DNA of 64,000 bases from Paracoccus aminovorans (lineage in GTDB: Bacteria; Pseudomonadota; Alphaproteobacteria; Rhodobacterales; Rhodobacteraceae): contig NZ_LN832559.1 of assembly GCF_900005615.1 (NCBI RefSeq), forward strand, positions 1,146,837 through 1,210,836. The letters are read 5' to 3'. Below the pieces are notes generated by a model. The model saw nothing but the letters and a program-made list of their open reading frames with translations. It was not told the DNA's origin and did no database searches. Shown in pieces: positions 33,161-43,908 of this stretch. A program made the position numbers and the translations under genes. Position 1 is the stretch's first letter. Every line of letters starts with the position of its first letter.

Positions 33161-33928
33161 TCAATCCAGGAAGCGGGCCACTGCCTCGGCCACCTCGACC
33201 GGCCGGTCGGCATGCAGCCAATGCGCGGCGCCTTCGACGATGCGGATCTGGGCCTCGGGAAAATATTCCCGGATCGCCCGCAGCTGCGCCGGACCGCAGT
33301 AATCGGAATCCGCTCCGGCAAGGAAAAGGGCGGGACCGGGAAAGACCGCCTTCGGCATCTCGGGCCAGCCTGTGATCAAGGGCATCTGATCGCGCAACGC
33401 GGCCAGGTTCAGCTTCCAGCGTGCCGGCTGGGCTTTGAGATCCAGCGATTGCAGCAGAAAGGCGCGGACACCCGGATCGGCGACCTGTTCGGCCAGACGG
33501 GCATCGGCCTCGGAGCGCAGGTGCAGCCCGGACAGGTCGACGGCTTGCATCGCATCGATCAGCTCGGTTTGGCTGTGGTCATAGGCGAAGGGGGCGATGT
33601 CCATGACCACCAGCCGGCGCACGGTCTCGGGCCGGGTCAGGGCCAGCACCATCGCCGCCTTGCCGCCCATGGAGTGGCCAAGCACGTCCGCCGTGCCGCC
33701 CCGTGCCGCGATGACCTCGGCCAGGTCGGCTGCCAGGGCGGGATAGCCGTGGTCGGAGTCGTGGAAACTGTCGCCGTGGTTGCGCATGTCGACCGAGATC
33801 ACGCGCCGGCTTTCACCCAGGCGGCGGGCAAGCCCGCCGAGATTGCGCCCTGATCCGAACAGTCCATGTGCCAGCAATACCGGCGGCCGGTCCGAATCCA
33901 CCCCTGTTTCGATCATGTTCAACATCAT
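33161..33928 (-). CDS. Alpha/beta-fold hydrolase
   Basis: A 255-residue alpha/beta hydrolase resembling YbfF-type esterases. The oxyanion strand LLAHGLFGSGRN (near residue 20), nucleophile elbow GHSMGG (Ser near 91) and the C-terminal AAHWLHAD with the catalytic His are all present, and the acid Asp lies in LFLAGADSDY. The substrate is unknown. It is divergent from the 33997 gene across a 15-bp perfect inverted repeat. Confidence 0.87.
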   Translation of the reverse strand: MMLNMIETGVDSDRPPVLLAHGLFGSGRNLGGLARRLGESRRVISVDMRNHGDSFHDSDHGYPALAADLAEVIAARGGTADVLGHSMGGKAAMVLALTRPETVRRLVVMDIAPFAYDHSQTELIDAMQAVDLSGLHLRSEADARLAEQVADPGVRAFLLQSLDLKAQPARWKLNLAALRDQMPLITGWPEMPKAVFPGPALFLAGADSDYCGPAQLRAIREYFPEAQIRIVEGAAHWLHADRPVEVAEAVARFLD

Positions 33929-33937
33929 GCGCGGACC

Positions 33938-33973
33938 CTAGCGCCTCTGGCGCAGTCGCGCCAGAGGCGCTAG
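33938..33973. repeat. Perfect 15-bp inverted repeat between divergent genes
   Basis: CTAGCGCCTCTGGCG (33938-33952) and its exact complement (33959-33973) are separated by CAGTCG. It begins 9 bases before the hydrolase start and ends 23 bases before the start at 33997. It may be an operator, a leader hairpin or a small repeat insertion. Confidence 0.75.
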
Positions 33974-33996
33974 CCTGGGCGCAAAGGGAAGCGGCG

Positions 33997-34377
33997 ATGG
34001 GCATCGACGACATAAGGCCGAAGGCCGACGAGATCGCCAGCCTGATGGCGGCGCGCTTCGGCGGCGTCAGGCGCGGCCAGCAGGCCGATCTGGACAGCAT
34101 GCTGCGCAGGCGCGGCGGTGCGTTGCCGCGCCGCCTGCGCCGTGCCGCACGCCTTCTCGCCGAGGCCGATCGGGTCGCCGGGCAGCCCAAATTGGCACGG
34201 CAAGTGGATTTTCCCCAGTTCGAGCGCGCCTATCGGGCGTTGACCGGCTATCTGGGTCCGCTGGGCCGGCGCATCCGGTGGCAGGACGGTGCCGCGCGCG
34301 TGGCGGCCAGCGTGGCGCTGGGACTACTGGCGCTGGTGATTGCTGCCGGGGTGGTGGCTTGGCGCCGGCTGGCCTAG
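33997..34377 (+). CDS. Hypothetical basic protein with a C-terminal membrane anchor
   Basis: A 126-residue protein: an Arg-rich, probably helical cytoplasmic part (RRGGALPRRLRRAARLLAEA) and one C-terminal transmembrane segment (VAASVALGLLALVIAAGVVAW) ending RRLA. The tail-anchored layout and basic charge suggest a membrane-associated scaffold, but no family is recognised. ATG 33997 follows AAAGGGAAG. Confidence 0.68.
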   Translation: MGIDDIRPKADEIASLMAARFGGVRRGQQADLDSMLRRRGGALPRRLRRAARLLAEADRVAGQPKLARQVDFPQFERAYRALTGYLGPLGRRIRWQDGAARVAASVALGLLALVIAAGVVAWRRLA

Positions 34378-34474
34378 CACTGGCTGACGCGCGGCAAGAA
34401 GGGGCGTAATGCTCCAGATCGCCCGTCCGCGGCTGCTCTATGCGCGTCGTTCCTATCGGGAATAAATATTTCCT

Positions 34475-34502
34475 TTGGAGAAGGCTGAGCCCGTGCTAGG
34501 CT
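34475..34502 (+). promoter_or_regulatory. Candidate sigma-70 promoter of the cupin gene
   Basis: TTGGAG (34475-34480) and TAGGCT (34497-34502) are spaced by 16 bases, ending 37 bases before the cupin ATG. The match to TTGACA/TATAAT is moderate. Confidence 0.4.
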
Positions 34503-34539
34503 GCGCCGGTCTTTTGCAAACCGGCATGGGGGAACGGGA

Positions 34540-34896
34540 ATGGCGATCAAGAAATTCGGCAATTACAAGGCGCCTACGGTCGCGCCGATCACCGAGGATC
34601 TGGATTGGTGGCATCCGGTCGAGGGCTCGCCCACGATGAAGACCTGGATCGAGCACCAGTCCGAGGACGGCAAGTTCCTGACCGGCTATTGGGAGGCGAC
34701 CCCCGGCAGCTATCGGGTCAAATACGAGGTGGATGAGTTCATCCAGTTCTTCGAGGGCAAGGCCACGCTGATCGACAAGGACCAGGAGCCGCGCACCTTC
34801 GTCGCCGGCGACGTGTTTTTCATCGAGGCCGGTTTCGACGGCATCTGGAAGACCGAGGAAACCGTGCGCAAGGCCTTTGCCATCCGCGTCCGGTAA
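34540..34896 (+). CDS. Cupin-domain protein (DUF861-like)
   Basis: A 118-residue single-domain cupin. The two conserved beta-barrel motifs can be followed (GYWEATPGSYRVKYEVDEFIQFFEG and FVAGDVFFIEAGFDGIW), as in the (S)-ureidoglycine aminohydrolase/DUF861 group. The usual metal-binding histidines are not conserved, so it may bind a ligand rather than catalyse. The site GGGGGAACGGG precedes ATG 34540. Function unknown. Confidence 0.83.
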   Translation: MAIKKFGNYKAPTVAPITEDLDWWHPVEGSPTMKTWIEHQSEDGKFLTGYWEATPGSYRVKYEVDEFIQFFEGKATLIDKDQEPRTFVAGDVFFIEAGFDGIWKTEETVRKAFAIRVR

Positions 34897-34905
34897 GGAT
34901 TTCGG

Positions 34906-34938
34906 CGAGGGGCCGCCGCCGCGTGGCGCGGTCCCTCG
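34906..34938 (+). terminator. Hairpin after the cupin gene
   Basis: CGAGGGGCCGC pairs with GCGGTCCCTCG (one G-U) across an 11-base loop, 10 bases after the stop, followed by TTC. A plausible transcription end. Confidence 0.5.
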
Positions 34939-35104
34939 TTCATCCGGCGGCGGCGCGTGAGCGGGTGCGCAGATGGGGAAAGGACATAGGCGGCACGTCT
35001 CACCGGCGCCAGAGACTCTGCGGTTCTTCAGGAGCGCAGGACAGGAGAGCGAATGGATCCGGGCGACGGTGCTGCTGTACGGTTTGCTTCAACGGCATAT
35101 CGCT

Positions 35105-35256
35105 CATCCGGCTATGAGCCGAATGGGTCGGGGCTTCTTTGAACAACACGGGGATACATCCCCTGGGCCCTTGGGCCGGAAATCGAGCGACAAGACGGCC
35201 CGCTACGACAGACCGCGCTACGAGCGCCGCGCTCGAATCGAGATCATGTGCGGCCC
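35105..35256 (+). pseudogene. Remnant of an IS5-family transposase
   Basis: The plus-strand translation reads RGFFEQHGDTSPGPLGRKS, then DKTARYDRPRYERRARIEIMCG, matching the C-terminal block of IS5-group transposases (normally ...IPGRKSR..YD.RRYRRRNRIEIMFGRLKDWRR). The expected RLKDWRR continuation is lost by frameshift. Only about 50 codons are recognisable. The flanks, 34939-35104 and 35257-35499, hold nothing else I can identify. Confidence 0.65.
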
Positions 35257-35499
35257 AGCTAAAAGATCGGCCTCGCCATTGGGTTTGAACCATGTATGGA
35301 TGGCTGCGCAACAAGTTGTTTGGGCATCTTTTGGCGCAGGTGCGGGCGTGCATCCGGCGTCTGAACTGCGCTCCATACGTCCTGATGAATGTCCGCGAGG
35401 CTCCGGCCCCGATCATCGGCCTGCAATCCTCGGTCCGAGCGGTCTCTTGTTCGTCAGCATGCCATCATCTCACATTGTCCTCGCCGCTCCGTTCGGATT

Positions 35500-36497
35500 C
35501 TATTTGCCGACGCCGCACGCCAAGCCGCACCCGTTTCTGAGGCTCGCCCAGACCTGTCGCGCCGTACGGTTTGCCAATGCGAGGACCGCGACCTTGAGCA
35601 GTTTCCTTGTCTGCACGCGTGCCGGCCATTCCTCGCCCGGTTCCGAGCGCCTGCGGATGGAGGTCCTGACACCGAGATAGAACCCCGTCGGATAATGCCG
35701 ATCGCCGATCTCCCAGATCGCGCCCATCCCCTTGTTGTCCCGCCGGATTGCGGTTTCGGGGTCGAACCCCAGCCAGGCAGTCAAGCCGGGCGTCGAGCGG
35801 CGGCCGACATATCAGTCCCGGCGGTGGTAGGGGCAAAGGGTGGATCCCCCACATCTTTTGCAACCTTTTGGGAAATCTTGTTTGCCTCGACACGCGGCTC
35901 AGCGGCGATGGCATCGATGCGCATTGCCGCCCATGGGGCCCGAAGCGATAGCGAGCAGGTCCAGCGGCGGGTAGGCAAATCGCCCGCTTTGGTCTGTGAC
36001 GACAGCATTCCTGTGCTGAACGCCCTAGGGTCACAACGATGCCAAATCCGCGGATCGCGTCGACAAGCCGGTCGGCTAGCGAACCAGAAACGTCCGTAGC
36101 GGATGTTGCGTCAGCACCGCTTGCTGTGCTTTGGCCTTGTCCGCCAGGGCGCTCAGGAGGGCGGGATCACGACAGCGCAGATCGGCTAGGCATCGGCCAT
36201 CGGCTTATGCGGCTGGATCGCAGGCCCTCGTCTCTGTCCGGTTTGCGTCGCCAAACGAAGGTTTGACATGACACGGCGGCATCTGCGGAACTCCGTCACC
36301 GAGGTCATCAATTCACGTGTCCAATAATACGCTGCGACGCAGGCTTCGATGCGATCAGGAGGGATAGGTGCGAGAAAACGAAAGCACCTCGGCTCGACGG
36401 ACCTGACGCAGGATCATGCTCGCGCCGGGGGCATCGGCTATATGAACCTGAAACACCTCCGGGACAGATCCAACCCGACCGGGGTAATCGTCTTCAC
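35500..36497 (-). pseudogene. Degenerate IS110-family transposase gene
   Basis: Pieces across all three frames follow the IS110 transposase from end to end: start GTG 36497 with a VGLDLS opening, FQVHIADAPGA, LRQVRRAEVLSF, IEACVAAYYWTRELM, MPPCHVKPS, AQQAVLTQHPLRTFLVR, and finally TAWLGFDPETAIRRDNKGMG...LANRTARQVWASL to the stop at 35500. The span fits a full gene of about 330 codons, but at least four frameshifts and internal stops inactivate it. Confidence 0.75.
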
Positions 36498-36927
36498 GGA
36501 TGGCGCCGCTCAGGGGCAGCATGGCCGCACCGGATGCCGCACATTGCGATACCGGCAGCGAAAGTCAGCCGCCCCATCAACGGCGGCTCGGGTCAATGCC
36601 GAAATCCGCCGCGATGAAAGTGCCAAGAACCGTCATCTTCCGGCTTTGACGACCGATGTCTGGAGCCTGGTCACTCCGGCCATCGCCGCTGATGGAATAT
36701 TTGCGGAGCCGGCCAGCAACTGGGGTGACGTTAGGCGCATGAGGGAAGGTGTCCGCAACGTCTGAAGGTTGGCGGGGCGTGGATGTTCCCATCGAGCCGA
36801 TCCGGCAAACATAGGACTTCCGCGGGATCGCGGTCGGCCCACTCGGGCGGCCAGGAGGTCGTGGACCCTCATCGGGGCCGTCATCTCTGCAACAAGCCGC
36901 AAGCAATCTGCGGCCGGCCCCGACGCG
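36498..36927. other. Non-coding stretch upstream of the dead IS110 gene
   Basis: No convincing gene on either strand; open frames here lack start signals and recognisable motifs. In live IS110 elements the region before the transposase holds the guide (bridge) RNA, so part of this may be the decayed element end. No element border was identified. Confidence 0.3.
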
Positions 36928-36957
36928 CAACGCCGGCCCCGTTGGGGGCCGGCGTTG
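36928..36957 (-). terminator. Strong hairpin downstream of glyA
   Basis: CAACGCCGGCCCC-GTTG-GGGGCCGGCGTTG is a perfect 13-bp stem with a 4-base loop, 28 bases past the glyA stop. No T-run follows on the minus strand. Confidence 0.55.
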
Positions 36958-36985
36958 TGGTGCGTCCTGCCGTGGGCAGGCGCGA

Positions 36986-38269
<1,284 letters not shown>

Positions 38270-38412
38270 GGGGTCCTCATGCAAAGAAAGGCTTGCCTGC
38301 CTTCTAGCCGGTTTTGCCGGGCGCGGCTAGGACGGATGCGACGCGGATGCGGTAGATTATCCCATGTGTCAAAGGCCCTTGCGCCCGGCCGGCACCGCGC
38401 CATGATGGCCGC

Positions 38413-39162
38413 ATGAAGCTGCATTTCATCGCCTCCAGCACCGAAGCCGCCGCGACCGCCGCAGAGGCGCTGTCCGCGCGCTACGGCCATGTGCCGATCC
38501 GCGAGGCCGAGGTGATCGTGGCGCTGGGGGGCGACGGGCTGATGCTGTCGGTAATGCATCAGAATCGCGGCCTGCCGGTCTATGGCATGAACCGCGGCAC
38601 CGTCGGCTTCCTGATGAACGCCTATTCCGAGGACGACCTGCCCGCCCGCATCGCCGCCGCCGAGGAGACGGTGATTAACCCGCTGGCAATGACCGCCGGC
38701 ACCACCGACGGGCACGAGCATTGCGCCCTGGCAATCAACGAGGTCAGCCTGCTGCGGGCCGGGCCGCAGGCGGCGCGGCTGCGCATCAGCGTCAACGGCC
38801 GCGTCCGGCTGGAGGAGCTGGCCTGCGACGGCGCGCTGCTTTCCACCCCCGCCGGTTCGACTGCCTACAACTATTCGGCGAACGGGCCGATCCTGCCCTT
38901 GGGTTCGGACGTGCTGGCGCTGACCGCGATCGCCGCCTTCCGGCCCCGGCGCTGGCGCGGCGCGATCCTGCCCAAGGATGCGACGGTGCGCTTCGACATC
39001 CTCGACCCCGACAAGCGCCCGGTGATGGCCGATGCCGATTCGCGCGGCGTCGATTCGGTGCTGTGGGTCGAGATCCGGTCCGAGAACTCGATCCGGCACA
39101 GCCTGCTCTTCGACCCCGGCCACGGGCTGGAGGAACGGCTGATCCGCGAACAATTCGTTTGA
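38413..39162 (+). CDS. nadK: NAD kinase
   Basis: Phosphorylates NAD to NADP. The 249-residue protein has the diagnostic VALGGDGLML near residue 37, the NRGTVGFLMN turn, LAINEVSLLR and CDGALLSTPAGSTAYNYSANGP, the conserved NE/D motifs. It is short, as in alphaproteobacterial NadK. It is divergent from glyA and followed 32 bases later by prfC. Confidence 0.94.
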   Translation: MKLHFIASSTEAAATAAEALSARYGHVPIREAEVIVALGGDGLMLSVMHQNRGLPVYGMNRGTVGFLMNAYSEDDLPARIAAAEETVINPLAMTAGTTDGHEHCALAINEVSLLRAGPQAARLRISVNGRVRLEELACDGALLSTPAGSTAYNYSANGPILPLGSDVLALTAIAAFRPRRWRGAILPKDATVRFDILDPDKRPVMADADSRGVDSVLWVEIRSENSIRHSLLFDPGHGLEERLIREQFV

Positions 39163-39194
39163 GGCCGCCCGTCGCGCGCGATAAAGGGCCGGGC

Positions 39195-40790
39195 ATGAGC
39201 AACCGTCCCGCCCTCCCGCCCGAAATCGCCCGCCGCCGGACCTTCGCGATCATCGCGCACCCCGACGCCGGCAAGACCACCCTGACCGAGAAGTTCCTGC
39301 TGTTCGGCGGCGCCATCCAGATGGCCGGGCAGGTGCGCGCCAAGGGCGAGGCGCGGCGCACGCGCTCGGACTTCATCAAGATGGAGCAGGACCGCGGCAT
39401 CTCGGTCTCGGCCTCGGCGATGAGCTTCGACTTCGGGCAATACCGCTTCAACCTGGTGGACACGCCCGGCCACAGCGACTTTTCCGAGGACACCTATCGC
39501 ACGCTGACCGCCGTGGACGCGGCGATCATGGTCATCGACGGCGCCAAGGGCGTGGAAAGCCAAACCCGCAAGCTGTTCGAGGTCTGCCGGTTGCGCGACC
39601 TGCCGATCCTGACCTTCTGCAACAAGATGGACCGCGAGGCGCGCGACACCTTCGAGATCATCGACGAGATCCAGGAGAACCTGGCCATCGACGTGGCGCC
39701 GGCAAGCTGGCCCATCGGCTCGGGCCGCGACTTCCTGGGCTGCTACGACATCCTGAACGACCGGCTGGAGCTGATGGACCGCGCCGACCGCAACCGCGTG
39801 GCCGAGACCGTGCAGATCGCGGGCCTCGACGATCCGAAGCTAGCCGAGCACATCCCCGCCGACCTGCTGGAAAAGCTGCGCGAAGAGCTGGAGATGGCGC
39901 GCGAGTTGCTGCCAAGTTTCGACGCGAAAAGCTTCCTGGAAGGGCATATGACGCCGATCTGGTTCGGCTCGGCGATCAATTCCTTCGGGGTCAAGGAATT
40001 GATGGACGGCATCGGCAAGTTCGGCCCCGAGCCGCAGCCCCAGCCCACCGCCGAGCGCAAGATCGCGCCCGAGGAAAAGCCGGTGACCGGCTTCGTCTTC
40101 AAGGTGCAGGCGAACATGGACCCCAAGCACCGCGACCGGGTGGCCTTCGTGCGCCTGGCCTCGGGCCATTTCGAGCGCGGAATGAAGCTGACCCATGTCC
40201 GCACGAAGAAGCCGATGGCGGTCAGCAACCCGGTGCTGTTCCTGGCCGCCGACCGCGAACTGGCCGAAGAGGCCTGGGCCGGCGACATCATCGGCATCCC
40301 GAACCACGGCCAGCTGCGCATCGGCGACGCGCTGACCGAGGGCGAGGCGCTGCGCTTTACCGGCATCCCCAGCTTCGCGCCGGAACTGCTGCAGACCGTG
40401 CGGGCGGGCGATCCGATGAAGGCCAAGCACCTGGAAAAGGCGCTGATGCAATTCGCGGAAGAGGGCGCCGCCAAGGTGTTCAAGCCGATGATCGGCTCGG
40501 GCTTCATCGTCGGCGTGGTCGGCGCGCTGCAATTCGAGGTGCTGGCGAGCCGGATCGAGATCGAATACGGCCTGCCGGTGCGCTTCGAATCCAGCCAGTT
40601 CACCAGCGCGCGCTGGGTCTCGGGGCCCAAGGACAAGGTGGAAGCCTTTGCCCAGTCGAACAAGGGCCACATGGCGCAGGATCACGACGGCGATCTGGTC
40701 TATCTGACCCGGCTGCAATGGGACATCGACCGGGTAAGCCGCGATCACCCCGAGCTGAAGCTGACCGCGACCAAGGAAATGATGGTCTGA
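39195..40790 (+). CDS. prfC: Peptide chain release factor 3
   Basis: GTPase that removes RF1/RF2 from the ribosome after termination. The 531-residue product has AHPDAGKTTLTEKFLLFGGAI, RGISVSASAMSF, DTPGHSDFSEDT and CNKMDREARD, followed by the RF3 middle and C-terminal domains (GSGFIVGVVGALQFEVL). Complete. Confidence 0.96.
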   Translation: MSNRPALPPEIARRRTFAIIAHPDAGKTTLTEKFLLFGGAIQMAGQVRAKGEARRTRSDFIKMEQDRGISVSASAMSFDFGQYRFNLVDTPGHSDFSEDTYRTLTAVDAAIMVIDGAKGVESQTRKLFEVCRLRDLPILTFCNKMDREARDTFEIIDEIQENLAIDVAPASWPIGSGRDFLGCYDILNDRLELMDRADRNRVAETVQIAGLDDPKLAEHIPADLLEKLREELEMARELLPSFDAKSFLEGHMTPIWFGSAINSFGVKELMDGIGKFGPEPQPQPTAERKIAPEEKPVTGFVFKVQANMDPKHRDRVAFVRLASGHFERGMKLTHVRTKKPMAVSNPVLFLAADRELAEEAWAGDIIGIPNHGQLRIGDALTEGEALRFTGIPSFAPELLQTVRAGDPMKAKHLEKALMQFAEEGAAKVFKPMIGSGFIVGVVGALQFEVLASRIEIEYGLPVRFESSQFTSARWVSGPKDKVEAFAQSNKGHMAQDHDGDLVYLTRLQWDIDRVSRDHPELKLTATKEMMV

Positions 40791-40796
40791 GAAAAT

Positions 40797-40825
40797 CCCG
40801 TGGCGGCAAGGCCCGCCGCCACGGG
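40797..40825. terminator. Bidirectional hairpin between prfC and the MFS gene
   Basis: CCCGTGGCGGC-N7-GCCGCCACGGG lies between two convergent genes. On the minus strand it is followed by ATTTTC, on the plus strand by GCG, so it best fits termination of the minus-strand transcript. Confidence 0.6.
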
Positions 40826-40831
40826 CGTCGT

Positions 40832-42139
40832 TCAGCGCAGCTGCTTGCGCTTGGTCTCGGGCGCCCACAGGATCGAGAAGATCAGGCCGATCAGCGGGAA
40901 CAGCGCCATCACGATCATGGTCTTCGAGGCACCGAACATCTCGAGCGAGGTCGGCAGCAGATAGACCGCCGTCGCCGCCGAGATGCGCGAGAAGGCCGCC
41001 GAGAAGCCGACGCCGGTCGAGCGCAGCCGGGTCTCGAAGATCTCGGCCGGATAGACGTATTCGATGTTGTTCGCCGCCGGGGCCACGAACATTTAGACCG
41101 CGAACAGCGCCACCACGACCCAGACCGGGGCTTGCGGGAACAGGCCGATGGCCAGCAGCACCGCGAACATGACCGCGAATGTCCAGATCACGAAATGCCG
41201 CCGCGTCAGCCAGTGCAGCAGCAACAGGCCGAAGACCGCGCCCAGGATCTGCAGGCTGTTCAGCCAGATGTCGACCACGGTGGCGTCGTGGATCTGCAGC
41301 ATCTGGAAGACCGGGCCGACGAAGGTGAAGATGGCGAAGAACGGGCCCACCTGGCAGAACCAGAACAGGCCGGAATAGACGTGCTGGCGCCAGTTGGGCG
41401 ACTGGATCAGCTCGATCGGCGAGGCGTGGGATTTCTCCAGCACCACGTCCGGGATGTCGTATTCGGCGCCGAAATGCCTGGTGACGACGGCCCGGGCCTC
41501 GGCGTCGCGGCCGCGCGCCTTCAGCCACATCGGGGTTTCCGGCAGCCGCAGCCGCAACAGGAAGGTGATCAGCGCCGGCACCGCGCTGGTCGCCAGCAGG
41601 AAGCGCCAGTCGGTGCCGTGGTAAAGGCTGCCGACGACGAAGGCGGCGGTGAAGCCCACCTGCCAGCCCAGCGAGAAGCAGCCCAGCAGCACGCCGCGGC
41701 CCTTGCGGCGCGAGAATTCGGCCAGGACCGAGGTGCCGACCGCGTATTCGACCCCGATGGCGAGCCCCAGCGCCAGCCGCAGCGCCACCAGCTGCCAGAC
41801 CTCGGTCACCAGCATCTGCAACAGCGACAGCACCAGGAAGGCCAGCAGGTTGTAGGAAAACACCGGCCGGCGGCCGTATTTGTCGGCGAGATTGCCGAAG
41901 AACATCCCGCCGACGAAGACGCCGATCAGCGCGCTGGCGGCGATCAGGCCCTGGCTCAGTGCCGAGAGCGCCAGCTCGCGGCTGGCCAGCGTCAGCGACG
42001 GGCCGACGATGCCCAGGACGTAGCCGTCCAGGGCCGCACCGCCCAGCGATGCGGCGACGGCGATGATGTGGATGGGTTTCAGCGGCGCCTCGTCCAGGCT
42101 TACAAGCCGGGCGCCCGCCGCTTCCGCGTGGTTTGTCAT
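40832..42139 (-). pseudogene. MFS metabolite transporter with an in-frame stop codon
   Basis: A 436-codon major facilitator superfamily gene of the sugar/metabolite:H+ symporter type. The first 348 codons encode segments including DGYVLGIVGPSLTLA and GNLADKYGRRPVFSYN, ending WVVVALFAV; a TAA at 41093-41095 follows, and the same frame continues without a gap into MFVAPAANNIEYVYPAEIFETRLRS and the last transmembrane helices to 40832. Homologues normally read straight through here, so one base change (for example Tyr TAC or TAT to TAA) would explain it. The product is probably truncated and inactive, unless read through or a sequencing error. ATG 42139 was chosen for the MTNHAEAAG start. Confidence 0.85.
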
Positions 42140-42419
42140 ATTGTCCCCTTGGTCCTCTCGTCCCACCCCGGCCGGGCCGGGTCTCCTCGTCACGTCCGAA
42201 GATGCCCGGCCTGGACAGCCTGTTGCGGGGTGGGGCCTCCGGTGCGCGGATAGATGCATTCCTTCGCAACCGCAGCAAGAGGGGCAGCCGGGCAATTCGG
42301 GCCCCGGGACCTTGCGATTGCGACAATTTCAAGGACGGAATGCGACATTCGCCGGGGCGCACACGAAATCGGGCCGCCCGGAGGGACGGCCCGACTGGGA
42401 AGCGCGCGGCGGTCGCGGG

Positions 42420-42842
42420 TCAGGCGACCGTCACCTCCATGGTGATTTCGGCGTTCAGCACCTTGCTGACCGGGCAGCCCTTCTCGGCCTTGCGGGCGCA
42501 GTCCTCGATCACCGCCTTGTCGCCCTTGCCGCTGATGCGGGTGACCAGATGCGCGGTCTTGATGGCGAAGCCGTCGCCCTCCTTGTCGAGGCCGATCTGC
42601 GAGGTGGTCTGGATGTCGACATCCGTCACCCCCGCCTGTTCCAGGATCATCGACAGCGCCATGCTGAAACAGGCGGCATGGGCGGCGCCGATCAGCTCTT
42701 CGGGGTTGGTGCCCGGCTTGTCCTCGAAACGGGTGTTGAAGCCGTATGGCTGGTCCGACAGCGCGCCCGACTTGGTCGAGAGCACGCCCTTGCCGTCCTT
42801 GAGCCCGCCCTGCCATTTCGCCGAGCCATGGTTCACGATCAT
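42420..42842 (-). CDS. OsmC/Ohr-family peroxiredoxin-like protein
   Basis: A 140-residue protein with the two redox cysteines in OsmC-type contexts: AHAACFSMALS near residue 58 and KGCPVSKVL near 123. It reduces organic hydroperoxides in characterised relatives; the layout (SAKWQGGLKDGKG, NPEELIGAAHAAC) fits OsmC more than Ohr. ATG 42842 follows AAAGGAGA. Divergent from the next DMT transporter. Confidence 0.88.
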   Translation of the reverse strand: MIVNHGSAKWQGGLKDGKGVLSTKSGALSDQPYGFNTRFEDKPGTNPEELIGAAHAACFSMALSMILEQAGVTDVDIQTTSQIGLDKEGDGFAIKTAHLVTRISGKGDKAVIEDCARKAEKGCPVSKVLNAEITMEVTVA

Positions 42843-42948
42843 GTCTTTCTCCTTTTGCCACGGGGTCGCGACCCCAACGCGCGGCGGCTTGCACGGTTTC
42901 CCGCGCCGGCCTATCCCAAGGGCCGACGCGGGGACCGGGAGGGGACGA

Positions 42949-43842
42949 ATGCCGCTGCACGAACTGGCGGCGCTGGGCGCGGCCGCCTGCTGGGCGGTCA
43001 CCGGCATCCTGTCGCAATCGGCGGCGCAGGCGTTGGGACCCTTCGGATTCAACCGGCTGCGCCAGGCCATGGTGGCGGCGATGCTGGCCGCGCTGGTCCT
43101 GGCCGCCGGGCGCTGGCAGGGCATCGCGGCCGAGGACCTGTGGCGGCTGTCGCTGTCCGGGGTGATCGGCATCTTCCTGGGCGACACGCTGCTTTACGTC
43201 ACGCTGATCCGGCTGGGGCCGCGCCGCTCGGGCGCGCTGTTTGCGCTGAACGCGCCCATGGCCGCGCTGATGGGCTGGCTGGCGCTGGGCGAGGCGTTGT
43301 CGCCCGCGGCCGTGGCCGGGGTGGTCCTGTCCACGCTGGGCGTCGCCATGGCGGTGCTGGGCAGCCCCGGACGCGCCGGCGGGCATCGTTTCGAGGCGGT
43401 GCAGGGCTCGGTCTGGATCGCCGCGGGCCTCGGCCTGCTGGCGGCGGCCGGGCAGGCGCTGGGATCGCTGATCGCGCGCCCGGTGATGGCGCATGGCTTC
43501 GACCCCTATGTCGCCTCGCTGATCCGGGTCTCGGTCGCGGTCGCCTGCCTGATCTTGCTGATGGCGCTGCCGATCCGGGCGGTGAAGCCGCTGGCGCGCC
43601 CGACGCCGCGGGTGTTGCTGCTGACCGCGCTATCGGGGCTGGTGGCCATGGTCGCCGGGATGACGCTGCTGATGTTCGCGCTGCAGGGCGGCAAGGTCGG
43701 CATCGTCTCGACGCTGTCGGCGCTGTCGCCGGTGCTGATCCTGCCCGTGCTCTGGGCGATGACCGGGGCGCGGCCCTCGGCGACCTCATGGGCGGGGGCC
43801 ACGCTGGCGGTCGCGGGCATGGCGCTGATCTTCCTGCGCTGA
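42949..43842 (+). CDS. EamA/DMT-family transporter
   Basis: A 297-residue inner-membrane protein with about ten hydrophobic helices in two EamA halves (first ending AVLGSPGRAGG near 145, second from VWIAAGLGLLAAAG). A conserved helix GKVGIVSTLSALSPVLILPVLW closes the second repeat. Export of a small metabolite is likely; substrate unknown. ATG 42949 follows GGGAGGGG. Confidence 0.85.
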   Translation: MPLHELAALGAAACWAVTGILSQSAAQALGPFGFNRLRQAMVAAMLAALVLAAGRWQGIAAEDLWRLSLSGVIGIFLGDTLLYVTLIRLGPRRSGALFALNAPMAALMGWLALGEALSPAAVAGVVLSTLGVAMAVLGSPGRAGGHRFEAVQGSVWIAAGLGLLAAAGQALGSLIARPVMAHGFDPYVASLIRVSVAVACLILLMALPIRAVKPLARPTPRVLLLTALSGLVAMVAGMTLLMFALQGGKVGIVSTLSALSPVLILPVLWAMTGARPSATSWAGATLAVAGMALIFLR

Positions 43843-43908
43843 CGGCTTTGTCATTTGCTCCCGGCTGCGCGCCGCGCTTGCATGCCGCCGCAGACAAAGG
43901 AGAATTCC

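Noticed and set aside
36349..36765. 139-codon plus-strand frame before glyA
   Set aside because: It overlaps the IS110 remnant on the other strand, and its translation shows no protein-like pattern.
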